The position numbers and the translations under genes are program-made. The notes under the pieces were generated by a model. That model had not been told where the DNA came from, searched no databases, and was given only the letters and a program-made list of their open reading frames with translations. Of a stretch of DNA of 64,000 bases, positions 48,579 through 56,292 are shown one piece after another. The stretch is from positions 7,378,001 to 7,442,000 of the forward strand of contig NZ_CP108476.1 in the NCBI RefSeq assembly GCF_036226465.1. Reading direction: 5' to 3'. Source of the stretch: Kitasatospora sp. NBC_01250 (lineage in GTDB: Bacteria > Actinomycetota > Actinomycetes > Streptomycetales > Streptomycetaceae). Position 1 is the stretch's first letter. Each line of letters starts with the position of its first letter.

Positions 48579-48584
48579 TAATCT
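48579..48584 (+). promoter_or_regulatory. -10 box TAATCT of the SMC-like operon
   Basis: TAATCT ends 8 bases before GTG 48593, with no ribosome binding site, so the first gene is probably translated from a leaderless message. Confidence 0.45.
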
Positions 48585-48592
48585 TGTCCACC

Positions 48593-50125
48593 GTGACCGT
48601 CATCGCAGATCAACCCGCCGAGCGTGAGCTCCGCCCGCCCGCCGGCGGCACCCGCCCCGCGCCCGGGCCGGCGGCCGACGAGGGCCTGGCCCGTCGGCTG
48701 AAGGCGCTGGCCTGCACCGCGCCGCTGCACGACCTGGACAACCGCAAGGTGAACCTGGCCGGCGAGTACGGCGGTTACGCGATGGCCGAGGTCGGCCTGG
48801 CGGCGATCGACCTGGTCACCCTGCACATGGACTTCGACACCGGCGCGGACCGCGAGATAGTGCTCGCCCGCCTGCTGCCCAGGGTCGCCGCCCAGCACCC
48901 CGAGCGCTCGGGCACCGAGCACCAGCGGGTGGCCCGCTGGGTGCTGGAGTCGCTGATCAACGTCGGCAGCGTGGACCGCGGCTTCCGCGCGGTCTACGGC
49001 ACCTTCGCCGCCGACGGCGGCTACGTCCGGCGCGACTACGACTTCAAGCTGATCGAGGAGGTCCCCGGGCCGGACGGCGGGGTCTACCTGCGCACCACCG
49101 ACGAGGCGGTCAACGTCCTGGTCGGCGCGCTGGACACCGACGTCACCTCCGCCCAGATCGCCGCCGAGGTCAAGCTGGAGGTGCTGATCCGCCGCGGCCG
49201 GCTGGCCGACGCGCAGCTCGCCGCCGAGCAGGCCCGCTACCGCACCGTCCAGTACGCCGAGACGCTGCGCCGCGCGCTGGACGCCACCCGGCGCAACGTG
49301 CGGGCCGTCGACTGGATGCGGGCCGTCCCCGACCTGATCGACGAGGCGCTCGACCACATCGCCGACCGCTACCGGCACGAGAACGCGATCCTCACCAACA
49401 TCCGCCGGGCCCGCGACGAGGCCGAGAGCGCGGAGCACAAGCGGCAGGCCGCCGAGCTGGTCGACATCGTCAAGGACTGCATCCGCCGGCACACCCAGCT
49501 GCAGACCAGGCTGCTGGAGGCCGGGCCGCTGTTCCGCGCCGAACAGGACCGCCAGGCCTTCGCCGCGCCCACCGCCCGCTCCGGCATCGACCTCTACGGG
49601 CACCTGCTGGCGCCCGTGCTGCGGCTGCCGATAGACCAGGCGATCCGGCCCACCGACGCGTTCTTCGCCCGCGGCACCGGGCTGCGCACGCCCACCGCCA
49701 CCCGGCTGGCCGACCTGGTCGACCTGCTGCTCACCCCGCCGGTGGAGCGCGAGCACCTGGGCGCCGAGCTGCCGGACCCCGACCTGGTGGCCACCCCCGA
49801 CGACAGCCGCTTCTCCGAGGCCCAGCTGGAGGCCGCCCTGGTGCTGCTCGACCTGCCCGCGGACGCGCCGCGCCGGCTCTCCGGCCTGCTCGCCGACGCC
49901 CGCCGGCAGGACCCGGAACTGCCGTACCTGGTCGCGCTGCTGGCGGTGCACGCGGCCAGCCCGCCGGTCGGCACCGCCTACCGCCAGGGCGAGGAGCGGC
50001 TGCTCTTCGCGGTCGACGACGGCAGCACGCTCGCCGACCCCGAGTTCGGCGGCGCCGACCTGATCGTCGGCAGCGCGCTGCTGGACGCGGTCGGCATGGC
50101 GGCGGACCGGCAGGACGCCCAGTGA
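48593..50125 (+). CDS. Kleisin-like subunit of an SMC/Wadjet-type complex (JetA/MksF-like)
   Basis: 510 residues. After a Pro-rich start come winged-helix-like segments (EHQRVARWVLESLINV...DFKLIEEV...YLRTTDEAVNVLVGALDTDVTSAQIAAEVKLEVLIRRGRLADAQLAAEQARYRTVQYAETLRRAL), then long helices (AVPDLIDEALDHIADRYRHENAILTNIRRARDEAE). The sequence YLRTTDEAVNVL...LEVLIRRGRLADA resembles the JetA/MksF pattern of a winged helix followed by a repeat helix. It would bridge the two heads of the SMC-like ATPase. It is first of three genes; the next starts after 49 bases. Confidence 0.7.
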   Translation: MTVIADQPAERELRPPAGGTRPAPGPAADEGLARRLKALACTAPLHDLDNRKVNLAGEYGGYAMAEVGLAAIDLVTLHMDFDTGADREIVLARLLPRVAAQHPERSGTEHQRVARWVLESLINVGSVDRGFRAVYGTFAADGGYVRRDYDFKLIEEVPGPDGGVYLRTTDEAVNVLVGALDTDVTSAQIAAEVKLEVLIRRGRLADAQLAAEQARYRTVQYAETLRRALDATRRNVRAVDWMRAVPDLIDEALDHIADRYRHENAILTNIRRARDEAESAEHKRQAAELVDIVKDCIRRHTQLQTRLLEAGPLFRAEQDRQAFAAPTARSGIDLYGHLLAPVLRLPIDQAIRPTDAFFARGTGLRTPTATRLADLVDLLLTPPVEREHLGAELPDPDLVATPDDSRFSEAQLEAALVLLDLPADAPRRLSGLLADARRQDPELPYLVALLAVHAASPPVGTAYRQGEERLLFAVDDGSTLADPEFGGADLIVGSALLDAVGMAADRQDAQ

Positions 50126-50174
50126 CCAGCACCCATCAGCCCCAGGCCCTCACCCGTACCCAGGAGCACCTCTC

Positions 50175-51032
50175 GTGACGACGCCGCACGACGACGCCCA
50201 GCCGCGCGAGAGCGCGGTCACCCCCGCGGACGTCGCCGACGCCGCCCGGCTGGTCTCGTTCGGTCTGCAGGCCAAGCTGCTGCCCGCGCGCGACGCCGAG
50301 TACACCGAGCTGGTCCGCCGCCACCGCGAGGACCCGCCGTTCGCCCGGCTGGCCGACGCGGTGGCCACCGGGCTCGGCCTGGTGGTGCTGGAGGTCTCGG
50401 TGCGGGCCGGCATGGCGCTGGCCGCCGCCGAGGACTCGGTCTTCGCGGTCAAGATGGGCGACTACTCGCGCCGCGCCGCCTCCGAGACCACCGACCGCTT
50501 CCTGCACGGCCTGGCACACCTGGCCGTCGCCGCCCTGGCCTTCCCCCGCCCCGAGGACCTGGCCGACGAGGGCTACCTGGGCCGGGTGACCGTCAACGGC
50601 GTGGACGCCTTCGTCCGCCAGGCCTGCCGCCGGCTGGAGGAGCAGGCCGAGCAGGCCGGCGACAACACCGACCCGGCCAGCGACGCCCCGGGCCTGGAGG
50701 CGGCCTGGCGGGTCTGGGCCCGCCGCTCCACCACCGGCGCCACCAAGGACGCCCGCCGGCTGGCCGGCTCCACCATCGGGATCACCGGCAAGGCGGTGGC
50801 CTTCCTGGTCGACTCCGGCTTCCTGCAGAAGACTTCGGACGATGCCGGCGGCACCTACCGCACCACCGCCCGCTACCAGCTCCAGGTGCGCGACCTGGCG
50901 GGCAGCGCCGCGATGGCCGAGCTGCTCGACCTGGGGGTGGTCCCGGTGACCGACGGCACGGCCACCCTGCTGCCCGCCGACCAGAGCGAGGAACTGGTGG
51001 CCGACGCCGGCCTGCCGTTCCACTCGCTCTGA
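50175..51032 (+). CDS. KITE-like winged-helix subunit (JetB/MksE-like)
   Basis: 285 residues. A short acidic N-terminus is followed by helix-rich segments and, near the end, winged-helix parts (RRLAGSTIGITGKAVAFLVDSGFLQKTSDDAGGTYRTTARYQLQVRDLAGSAAMAELLDLGV). Size, position between a kleisin-like and an SMC-like gene, and the fold pattern fit the KITE proteins MksE/JetB, which bind the kleisin. GAGCACCTCTC before GTG 50175 contains a weak ribosome site. The 102-base gap to the next gene has a hairpin and repeats. Confidence 0.65.
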   Translation: MTTPHDDAQPRESAVTPADVADAARLVSFGLQAKLLPARDAEYTELVRRHREDPPFARLADAVATGLGLVVLEVSVRAGMALAAAEDSVFAVKMGDYSRRAASETTDRFLHGLAHLAVAALAFPRPEDLADEGYLGRVTVNGVDAFVRQACRRLEEQAEQAGDNTDPASDAPGLEAAWRVWARRSTTGATKDARRLAGSTIGITGKAVAFLVDSGFLQKTSDDAGGTYRTTARYQLQVRDLAGSAAMAELLDLGVVPVTDGTATLLPADQSEELVADAGLPFHSL

Positions 51033-51105
51033 GTCCGGGCGCTTCCGAGTCCGCCCGCCCGGGCGGACAGCCGCTCGGAGTCCGTGAGTCCGTCGCCGTG
51101 AGTCC
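51031..51105 (+). repeat. GAGTCC repeats and hairpin between the KITE-like and SMC-like genes
   Basis: GAGTCC occurs five times (51031, 51047, 51078, 51086, 51100). The hairpin GTCCGCCC-GCCC-GGGCGGAC occupies 51049-51068. This intra-operon element may reduce read-through or protect mRNA, thus setting subunit ratios (inference). Confidence 0.6.
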
Positions 51106-51134
51106 CCGAGACCTCCCTAGCTGAAAGTCGGTTC

Positions 51135-54100
51135 ATGTACGAGCTCAACCGGGTCCGCCTCTACTCCATCGGCCCGGCCGGCGCCCGCTATGCCGACACC
51201 GTGCTGGACCTGCGCGGTGTCGGTGAGCCGGTGGCCAACCCCGCCCCGCAGCAGCCGGGCCTGTTCGGCGAGGAGCCGCAGGGTCCGCCGCGCCGCCCGG
51301 CCCCGGCCGGTGTGCTCTTCCTGGAGAACGGCGGTGGCAAGTCGGTCCTGCTCAAGCTGATCTTCTCGGTGATGCTGCCGGGCCACCGCAACACGCTCGG
51401 CGGCGCCAGCTCCGGCGTGCTGCGCAAGTTCCTGCTGGCCGACGACTGCGGCCACGTGGCGCTGGAGTGGCAGCACACCGTGACCGGCGAGCTGATCGTG
51501 GTCGGCAAGGTCAGCGAGTGGCGCGGGCGTCAGGTCTCCTCCGACCCGCGCAAGTTCGCCGAGACCTGGTACTCCTTCCGGCCCGGCCCCGGCCTGAGCC
51601 TGGACGCGCTGCCGGTCGCCGAGCGGGCCCCCCTCGGCGACCCCAGCGCCCGCCCGCGCGGCCGGCGCCGCACCATGAAGGGCTTCCGCGACGCCCTCAC
51701 CGAGGCCGGCAAGGCCTACCCGTACCTCGACCTCACCTTCGAGGACGGCCACGACCGCTGGACCGAGCACCTCGGTGACCTCGGCCTGGACCCCGAACTC
51801 TTCCGCTACCAGCGCGAGATGAACGCCGACGAGGGCGAGGCGGCCGGTCTCTTCGCGGTCAAGCACGACGCCGACTTCACCGACCTGCTGCTGCGCGCGG
51901 TCACCGACACCCGGGACACCGACGGCCTGGCCGACCTGGTGCACGGCTTCGCCGCCAAGCTCGGCCGGCGCGGCGAACTGACCGCCGAGCGCGACTTCAC
52001 CGGCGGCTCGCTCGACCTGCTGGAGCGGATCGTCACGGCCACCACCGCCCGCGAGACGGTCCGCGAGGCGCACCGCGGCGCCGAGCGCCGCACCCGCCGC
52101 CTCGCCCAGGCGCTCGCCGCCCGGGCCGGCGCCGAGCGGGACCGGGCTCAGGACCTCGCCATCGAGGTGGCCGCCGCCGCGAGCGCGGTCACCGCCGCCG
52201 AGGGCGACCGGACCCGGCACGCGCTGATCACCGCCGAGCTGACCCACCGGCACGCCACCCTGAGCCTGGCCGCCGCCACCACCGAGGCCGCCGGGCTGCG
52301 CCGCGAACTGCTCGACGCCCGCACGCTGTACTCCGCCTGGCAGGCCGCCGAGGCCGTGCTGCGCCAGCGCGCCGCCGCCGACCGGGCGGCCCGGGTTGCC
52401 GTCGCGATCCGGGAGGCCGAGCTGGACGCCGCCCCGGCGCTGGCCGCCCGCGCCCAGGCCGCCGGTGCGCTCGCCCACGCGCTGGAGGCCGCCGCCGGCA
52501 CCGCCGAGGAGCGGGCCGAGGCCGAGGAGGCCCGCTCCGCCGAGCTGCAGGAGGACGGCGCCCGCGCCCAGGCCGACTCGCTGGCCGCCGCCACCGCCGC
52601 ACAGAAGGCCCGTTCGGACGCCGAGCACCTGCGCCAGCGCCTGGCCGAGGTCGAGCAGGAGACCCAGGCCGCGGTGGCCGCCGGCTGGATCGACCCGACC
52701 ACCGAGGAGCCCGACCCGGCCCGCGCCGCGCTGCACGCCGCCGACGCCGAACAGGCCGCCACCGCCGGCCTGGAGCAGGCCCGCGCCGCCGCCGAGCAGG
52801 CCACCGCCCGCACCCGCGAGGCCGCCGCCGCCGAGGGCCGCGCCGAGCTCGCCGCCGCGCGGGCCAGCGACGCCCGCAGCGCCACCCAGCGCGCGCTGGC
52901 CGCCGAGCGGCGCACCGCCGTGCAGCTGGCCGCCGAGCCCCGGCTGGCCGAGCTGCTGGGGCTGGATCCCTACTACGACGGCGAGGGTGACGACGCCTCG
53001 GGTGCCCTCACCCCCGACGTGCTGGACCGCGCCGCCGAGGACCTCGCGGAGCTGCTCGAAGGCGCGGTGAGCAGCGCCGAGCGGACCCTGTTCGACCTGC
53101 GCACCGCTGCCGCCGACGACTCCCGGATCCTGGCCGCGCTCGGCGACGGCGGTCTGCTGCCGCCCGGCCCCGACGTGCTCGCCACCGTGGAGTTCCTCGG
53201 CGAACAGGGCGTGCCCGCGCTGCCCGGCTGGCGCTACCTGGCCCAGTCGGTCGACCCGCTGGACCACGAGGCGATCCTGGCCGCCCGCCCCGAACTGGTC
53301 GACGGCGTGGTGGTCACCGACCCGTCCTCGCTCGAGCGGGCCCGGGAGGCGCTGCAGGCCGCCGCGCTGCTGCCGCGCTCCACCGTCGCGGTCGGCACCG
53401 CCGCCGCGCTGATCGCCCCGATCACCGACGAACCGACGTTCTTCCTGGTGCCGCCGAACCCGGCCATGCACGACGAGTCCGCCGCCGACACCGAGCGCCG
53501 CGAGCTGCGCGCGCGGGCCGGCGCCCGTGACGAGCAGATCCGCACGCTCGCCGCCCGGCTCGGCGCCGACCGCGCGCTCGCCGCCCGGCTCGCCTCCTGG
53601 CAGGCCAGCTGCCCGCCCGGCACCCTGGCCGAACTGGCCGAGGCCACCAGCGCCGCCGCCGAGCAGGCCGAGCTCGCCGCCGCCCAGCTCGCCGCCGCCC
53701 GGGCCGACCACACCGAGGCCGAGGCCGACCGGGTGGCCGCCGTCGCCGTCCACGAGGAGCGCCGGGAGGCCGCCCAGCAGACCCGCCGCCGCGCGGACGC
53801 GCTGGCCGGCCTCGCCTTCCGGCTGCGCGAGCGGCCCAGCTGGACCCGCTCGCTGCGCGAACTGGCCGAGGACGCCGCCGAGTGCGAGCGCCGCCAGGCG
53901 GCCTGCGCCGAGCGCGCCCAGGCCTGCGACGAGGACCGCCGCGCCGCCCAGCGCGCCGCCGACGACGCCCGCCGCACCGCGCGCACGCTGCGCGCCGAAC
54001 GCGCCGAGCTGTCCGGCATCGTCACCCCCGCCGAGGAGCTGCCCACCGCCTCGCTGCCCGCGCTGCGCGAGGCCTACCGGGCCGCCGCCCAGCTCTACGA

Positions 54101-55709
54101 GAAGGTCGGTGTGGGCGCCGACCTGCGCGCCGAGCAGGCCCGCGCGGAGAGCGACGAGACCGCCGCGCAGGCCGAGCTGGACCGGCTGACCAACAAGGTC
54201 CGCACCCGTGCCGAGGAGCTGCTGAACAGCCCCGACGGCGCCGACGGCCCGGCCCGGCAGGCCGCCGCCGGCCGCGCCGAGGAGCTGGTCGCCACCATCG
54301 AGGCGCGCTCGGCCGTCGCCAGCGAGCAGCTCGGCCGGCTGCGCGGCGAGGTCGAGCGCTCGGCCCCGGCCGGCGGCGAGGAGGCGCACACCGAGCTGCC
54401 CGCGGAGCTCGTCCCCACCGACCCCGAGCACGCCCAGCAGCTGCTGCGCGTGGCCACCGGCGAACTGGCCGAGCGGCGCGAGGCGTTGGAGAGTGCCCGG
54501 ATCGAGCACGGCGAGCTGCTGCGCACCCTGCAGTCCGCGCAGTCGGCCGCCGCCGACTTCGACGAGGCGGCCGCCCAGCTGCGCGACGGTCTGCGCGACC
54601 ACGCCCCCGACGAGGGCGAGGCGCCCACCGAGCCGTACCTGGACTCGCTCGCCGAGGCCCGCAGCGCGGCCACCGAGACCCGCCGCGCGCTGCGCACCGC
54701 CTCCGCCGAGCTGACCGCCGCCGACCTCGCGGTGCGCGACGCGAGCGACGCGCTGGTCCGGCACGCCAACGCGGCCCGCTACGAGGCCGTGCGCACCCCC
54801 GCCCGCCAGCAGATCCGCGAACTGCCGGCCGCCGCGCTGCCCGAGCACGCCGCCGCCTGGGCCGCCGCCTTCGCCCCCCGGCTGCGGGTGCTCACCGACG
54901 AGCTGACCCAGCTGGAGCGCAACCGCGGCTCCATCGTGGACCGGCTGCGCGGACTGGTGGAGAGCTCGCTGGCCACGCTGCGCGCCGCCCAGCGGCTCTC
55001 CCGGCTGCCCGAGGGGCTGGGGGAGTGGTCGGGCCAGGAGTTCCTGCGGATCCGCTTCGAGGACCCGGACCAGACGGTGCTCGCCGAACGGCTCGGCGAG
55101 GTGATCGACGAGGCGACCATGGCCGCCGTGCGCAAGAACTCCGACCTGCGGCGCGACGGCATGTCCCTGCTGCTGCGCGCGGTGGCCGCCGCGATCGGGC
55201 CCAAGGGCGTCTCGGTGGAGATCCTCAAGCCCGACGCGGTGCTGCGCGCCGAGCGGGTGAGCGTGGGTCAGATGTCCGACGTCTTCTCCGGCGGCCAGCT
55301 GCTGACGGCGGCCATCGCGCTCTACTGCACGATGGCCGCGCTGCGGGCCAACGACCGCGGCCAGTCACAGCTGCGGCACGCGGGCACGCTCTTCCTGGAC
55401 AACCCGATCGGGCGCGCCAACGCCACCTACCTGCTGGAGCTGCAGCGCGCGGTGGCCGACGCGCTGGGCGTCCAGCTGATCTACACCACCGGGCTGTTCG
55501 ACACCACCGCGCTGGCCGAGTTCCCGCTGGTCATCCGGCTGCGCAACGACGCCGACCTGCGGGCCGGGCTCAAGTACATCTCGGTCGAGGAGCACCTGCG
55601 CCCCGGCCTGCCGGCCCCGCAGGACCCGGACGGCCCGGTGATCCACGGCGAGATCACGGCCACCCGGATGTTCAAGCGCCCGGCGGAGGCGGCGGTTGCG
55701 ACGGACTGA
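51135..55709 (+). CDS. SMC-like ATPase of a condensin/Wadjet-type system (JetC/MksB-like)
   Basis: 1524 residues. The Walker A loop LENGGGKS lies at residues 63-70 after a 25-residue Pro-rich insertion. Two long Ala/Glu/Arg-rich coiled coils (about 300-620 and 780-1260) flank a central globular part (about 640-770) that would be the hinge. The C-terminal head has the ABC signature VFSGGQ near 1383 and Walker B TLFLDNPIG near 1417, where the usual catalytic Glu after Asp is Asn. It ends with a switch-like ADALGVQLIYTTG. It is third in the operon with the kleisin-like and KITE-like genes. No JetD-type nuclease gene follows. Confidence 0.8.
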   Translation: MYELNRVRLYSIGPAGARYADTVLDLRGVGEPVANPAPQQPGLFGEEPQGPPRRPAPAGVLFLENGGGKSVLLKLIFSVMLPGHRNTLGGASSGVLRKFLLADDCGHVALEWQHTVTGELIVVGKVSEWRGRQVSSDPRKFAETWYSFRPGPGLSLDALPVAERAPLGDPSARPRGRRRTMKGFRDALTEAGKAYPYLDLTFEDGHDRWTEHLGDLGLDPELFRYQREMNADEGEAAGLFAVKHDADFTDLLLRAVTDTRDTDGLADLVHGFAAKLGRRGELTAERDFTGGSLDLLERIVTATTARETVREAHRGAERRTRRLAQALAARAGAERDRAQDLAIEVAAAASAVTAAEGDRTRHALITAELTHRHATLSLAAATTEAAGLRRELLDARTLYSAWQAAEAVLRQRAAADRAARVAVAIREAELDAAPALAARAQAAGALAHALEAAAGTAEERAEAEEARSAELQEDGARAQADSLAAATAAQKARSDAEHLRQRLAEVEQETQAAVAAGWIDPTTEEPDPARAALHAADAEQAATAGLEQARAAAEQATARTREAAAAEGRAELAAARASDARSATQRALAAERRTAVQLAAEPRLAELLGLDPYYDGEGDDASGALTPDVLDRAAEDLAELLEGAVSSAERTLFDLRTAAADDSRILAALGDGGLLPPGPDVLATVEFLGEQGVPALPGWRYLAQSVDPLDHEAILAARPELVDGVVVTDPSSLERAREALQAAALLPRSTVAVGTAAALIAPITDEPTFFLVPPNPAMHDESAADTERRELRARAGARDEQIRTLAARLGADRALAARLASWQASCPPGTLAELAEATSAAAEQAELAAAQLAAARADHTEAEADRVAAVAVHEERREAAQQTRRRADALAGLAFRLRERPSWTRSLRELAEDAAECERRQAACAERAQACDEDRRAAQRAADDARRTARTLRAERAELSGIVTPAEELPTASLPALREAYRAAAQLYEKVGVGADLRAEQARAESDETAAQAELDRLTNKVRTRAEELLNSPDGADGPARQAAAGRAEELVATIEARSAVASEQLGRLRGEVERSAPAGGEEAHTELPAELVPTDPEHAQQLLRVATGELAERREALESARIEHGELLRTLQSAQSAAADFDEAAAQLRDGLRDHAPDEGEAPTEPYLDSLAEARSAATETRRALRTASAELTAADLAVRDASDALVRHANAARYEAVRTPARQQIRELPAAALPEHAAAWAAAFAPRLRVLTDELTQLERNRGSIVDRLRGLVESSLATLRAAQRLSRLPEGLGEWSGQEFLRIRFEDPDQTVLAERLGEVIDEATMAAVRKNSDLRRDGMSLLLRAVAAAIGPKGVSVEILKPDAVLRAERVSVGQMSDVFSGGQLLTAAIALYCTMAALRANDRGQSQLRHAGTLFLDNPIGRANATYLLELQRAVADALGVQLIYTTGLFDTTALAEFPLVIRLRNDADLRAGLKYISVEEHLRPGLPAPQDPDGPVIHGEITATRMFKRPAEAAVATD

Positions 55710-55719
55710 GGCCCCGGCC

Positions 55720-56133
55720 TCAGGAGGTGGACCAGCCGCGGCTGCAGAGCACCAGCCGGTAGCCGTCCGGGTCCTCGACGGTTGTGCCCCACGCGTTCCA
55801 GTACGGGTTGGGCGAGGGGACCGGCCGGCCGCCGTGCTCCGTCAGGGTGGCGACCAGCGCCTCGGAGACCGGCTCGTCCAGGTAGACCACGAGCAGGTCC
55901 TCGGCGGTCGGGCGCGGTTCCAGGGGCGCCTGCCCGGGCCCGGCGACCAGCTCCAGGTGCCAGGGCGCGTCGGGCAGGCCGACCATCAGCAGGTCGTGCT
56001 CGCCCGCCGCGTGGTCGCCCTCGCCGCGGTGGAGCACGCTCAGCCCGAGTCCCAGGACCCAGAACCGCTCGGCCGCGGCGAGATCGCGCGACGGTCGGGC
56101 GATCCGGATGTGGCTCTGTCCGGTCAACGGCAT
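55720..56133 (-). CDS. VOC (glyoxalase/bleomycin resistance) family protein
   Basis: 137 residues. The vicinal oxygen chelate fold is shown by GQSHIRIARPSRDLAAAERFWVLGLGLSVLH (first beta-alpha-beta unit with the His ligand), HLELVAG, and GTTVEDPDGYRLVL (Asp-Pro-x-Gly in the second unit). AGGAG lies 6 bases before ATG 56133. It converges on the SMC-like gene with 10 bases between stops. The substrate is unknown. Confidence 0.85.
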   Translation of the reverse strand: MPLTGQSHIRIARPSRDLAAAERFWVLGLGLSVLHRGEGDHAAGEHDLLMVGLPDAPWHLELVAGPGQAPLEPRPTAEDLLVVYLDEPVSEALVATLTEHGGRPVPSPNPYWNAWGTTVEDPDGYRLVLCSRGWSTS

Positions 56134-56225
56134 GTCGGTCTCCTGGGCTGCCGGGGCTCGCGGGCGGCGAGCGGTGGGCCACGACCGTACCCGGAAGTCG
56201 ATCTTGCGGGCATCGGGCCGCGGTC

Positions 56226-56243
56226 GCCCGCCCGGCGGCGGGC
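56226..56243 (-). terminator. Hairpin after the AfsR-like gene
   Basis: GCCCGCC-CGGC-GGCGGGC lies 50 bases beyond the stop on the minus strand. The palindrome GGTCCTAGGACC (56257-56268) lies between it and the gene. Confidence 0.55.
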
Positions 56244-56292
56244 GGGCTGCGTCGCTGGTCCTAGGACCCGACGGCTCCGACGCCTGGCCGGC

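Noticed and set aside
51117..54848. Minus-strand frame of about 1240 codons rich in Gly and Leu
   Set aside because: It is the antisense of the coiled-coil part of the SMC-like gene, whose Ala/Glu/Arg codons read as Gly/Leu/Arg on the other strand.
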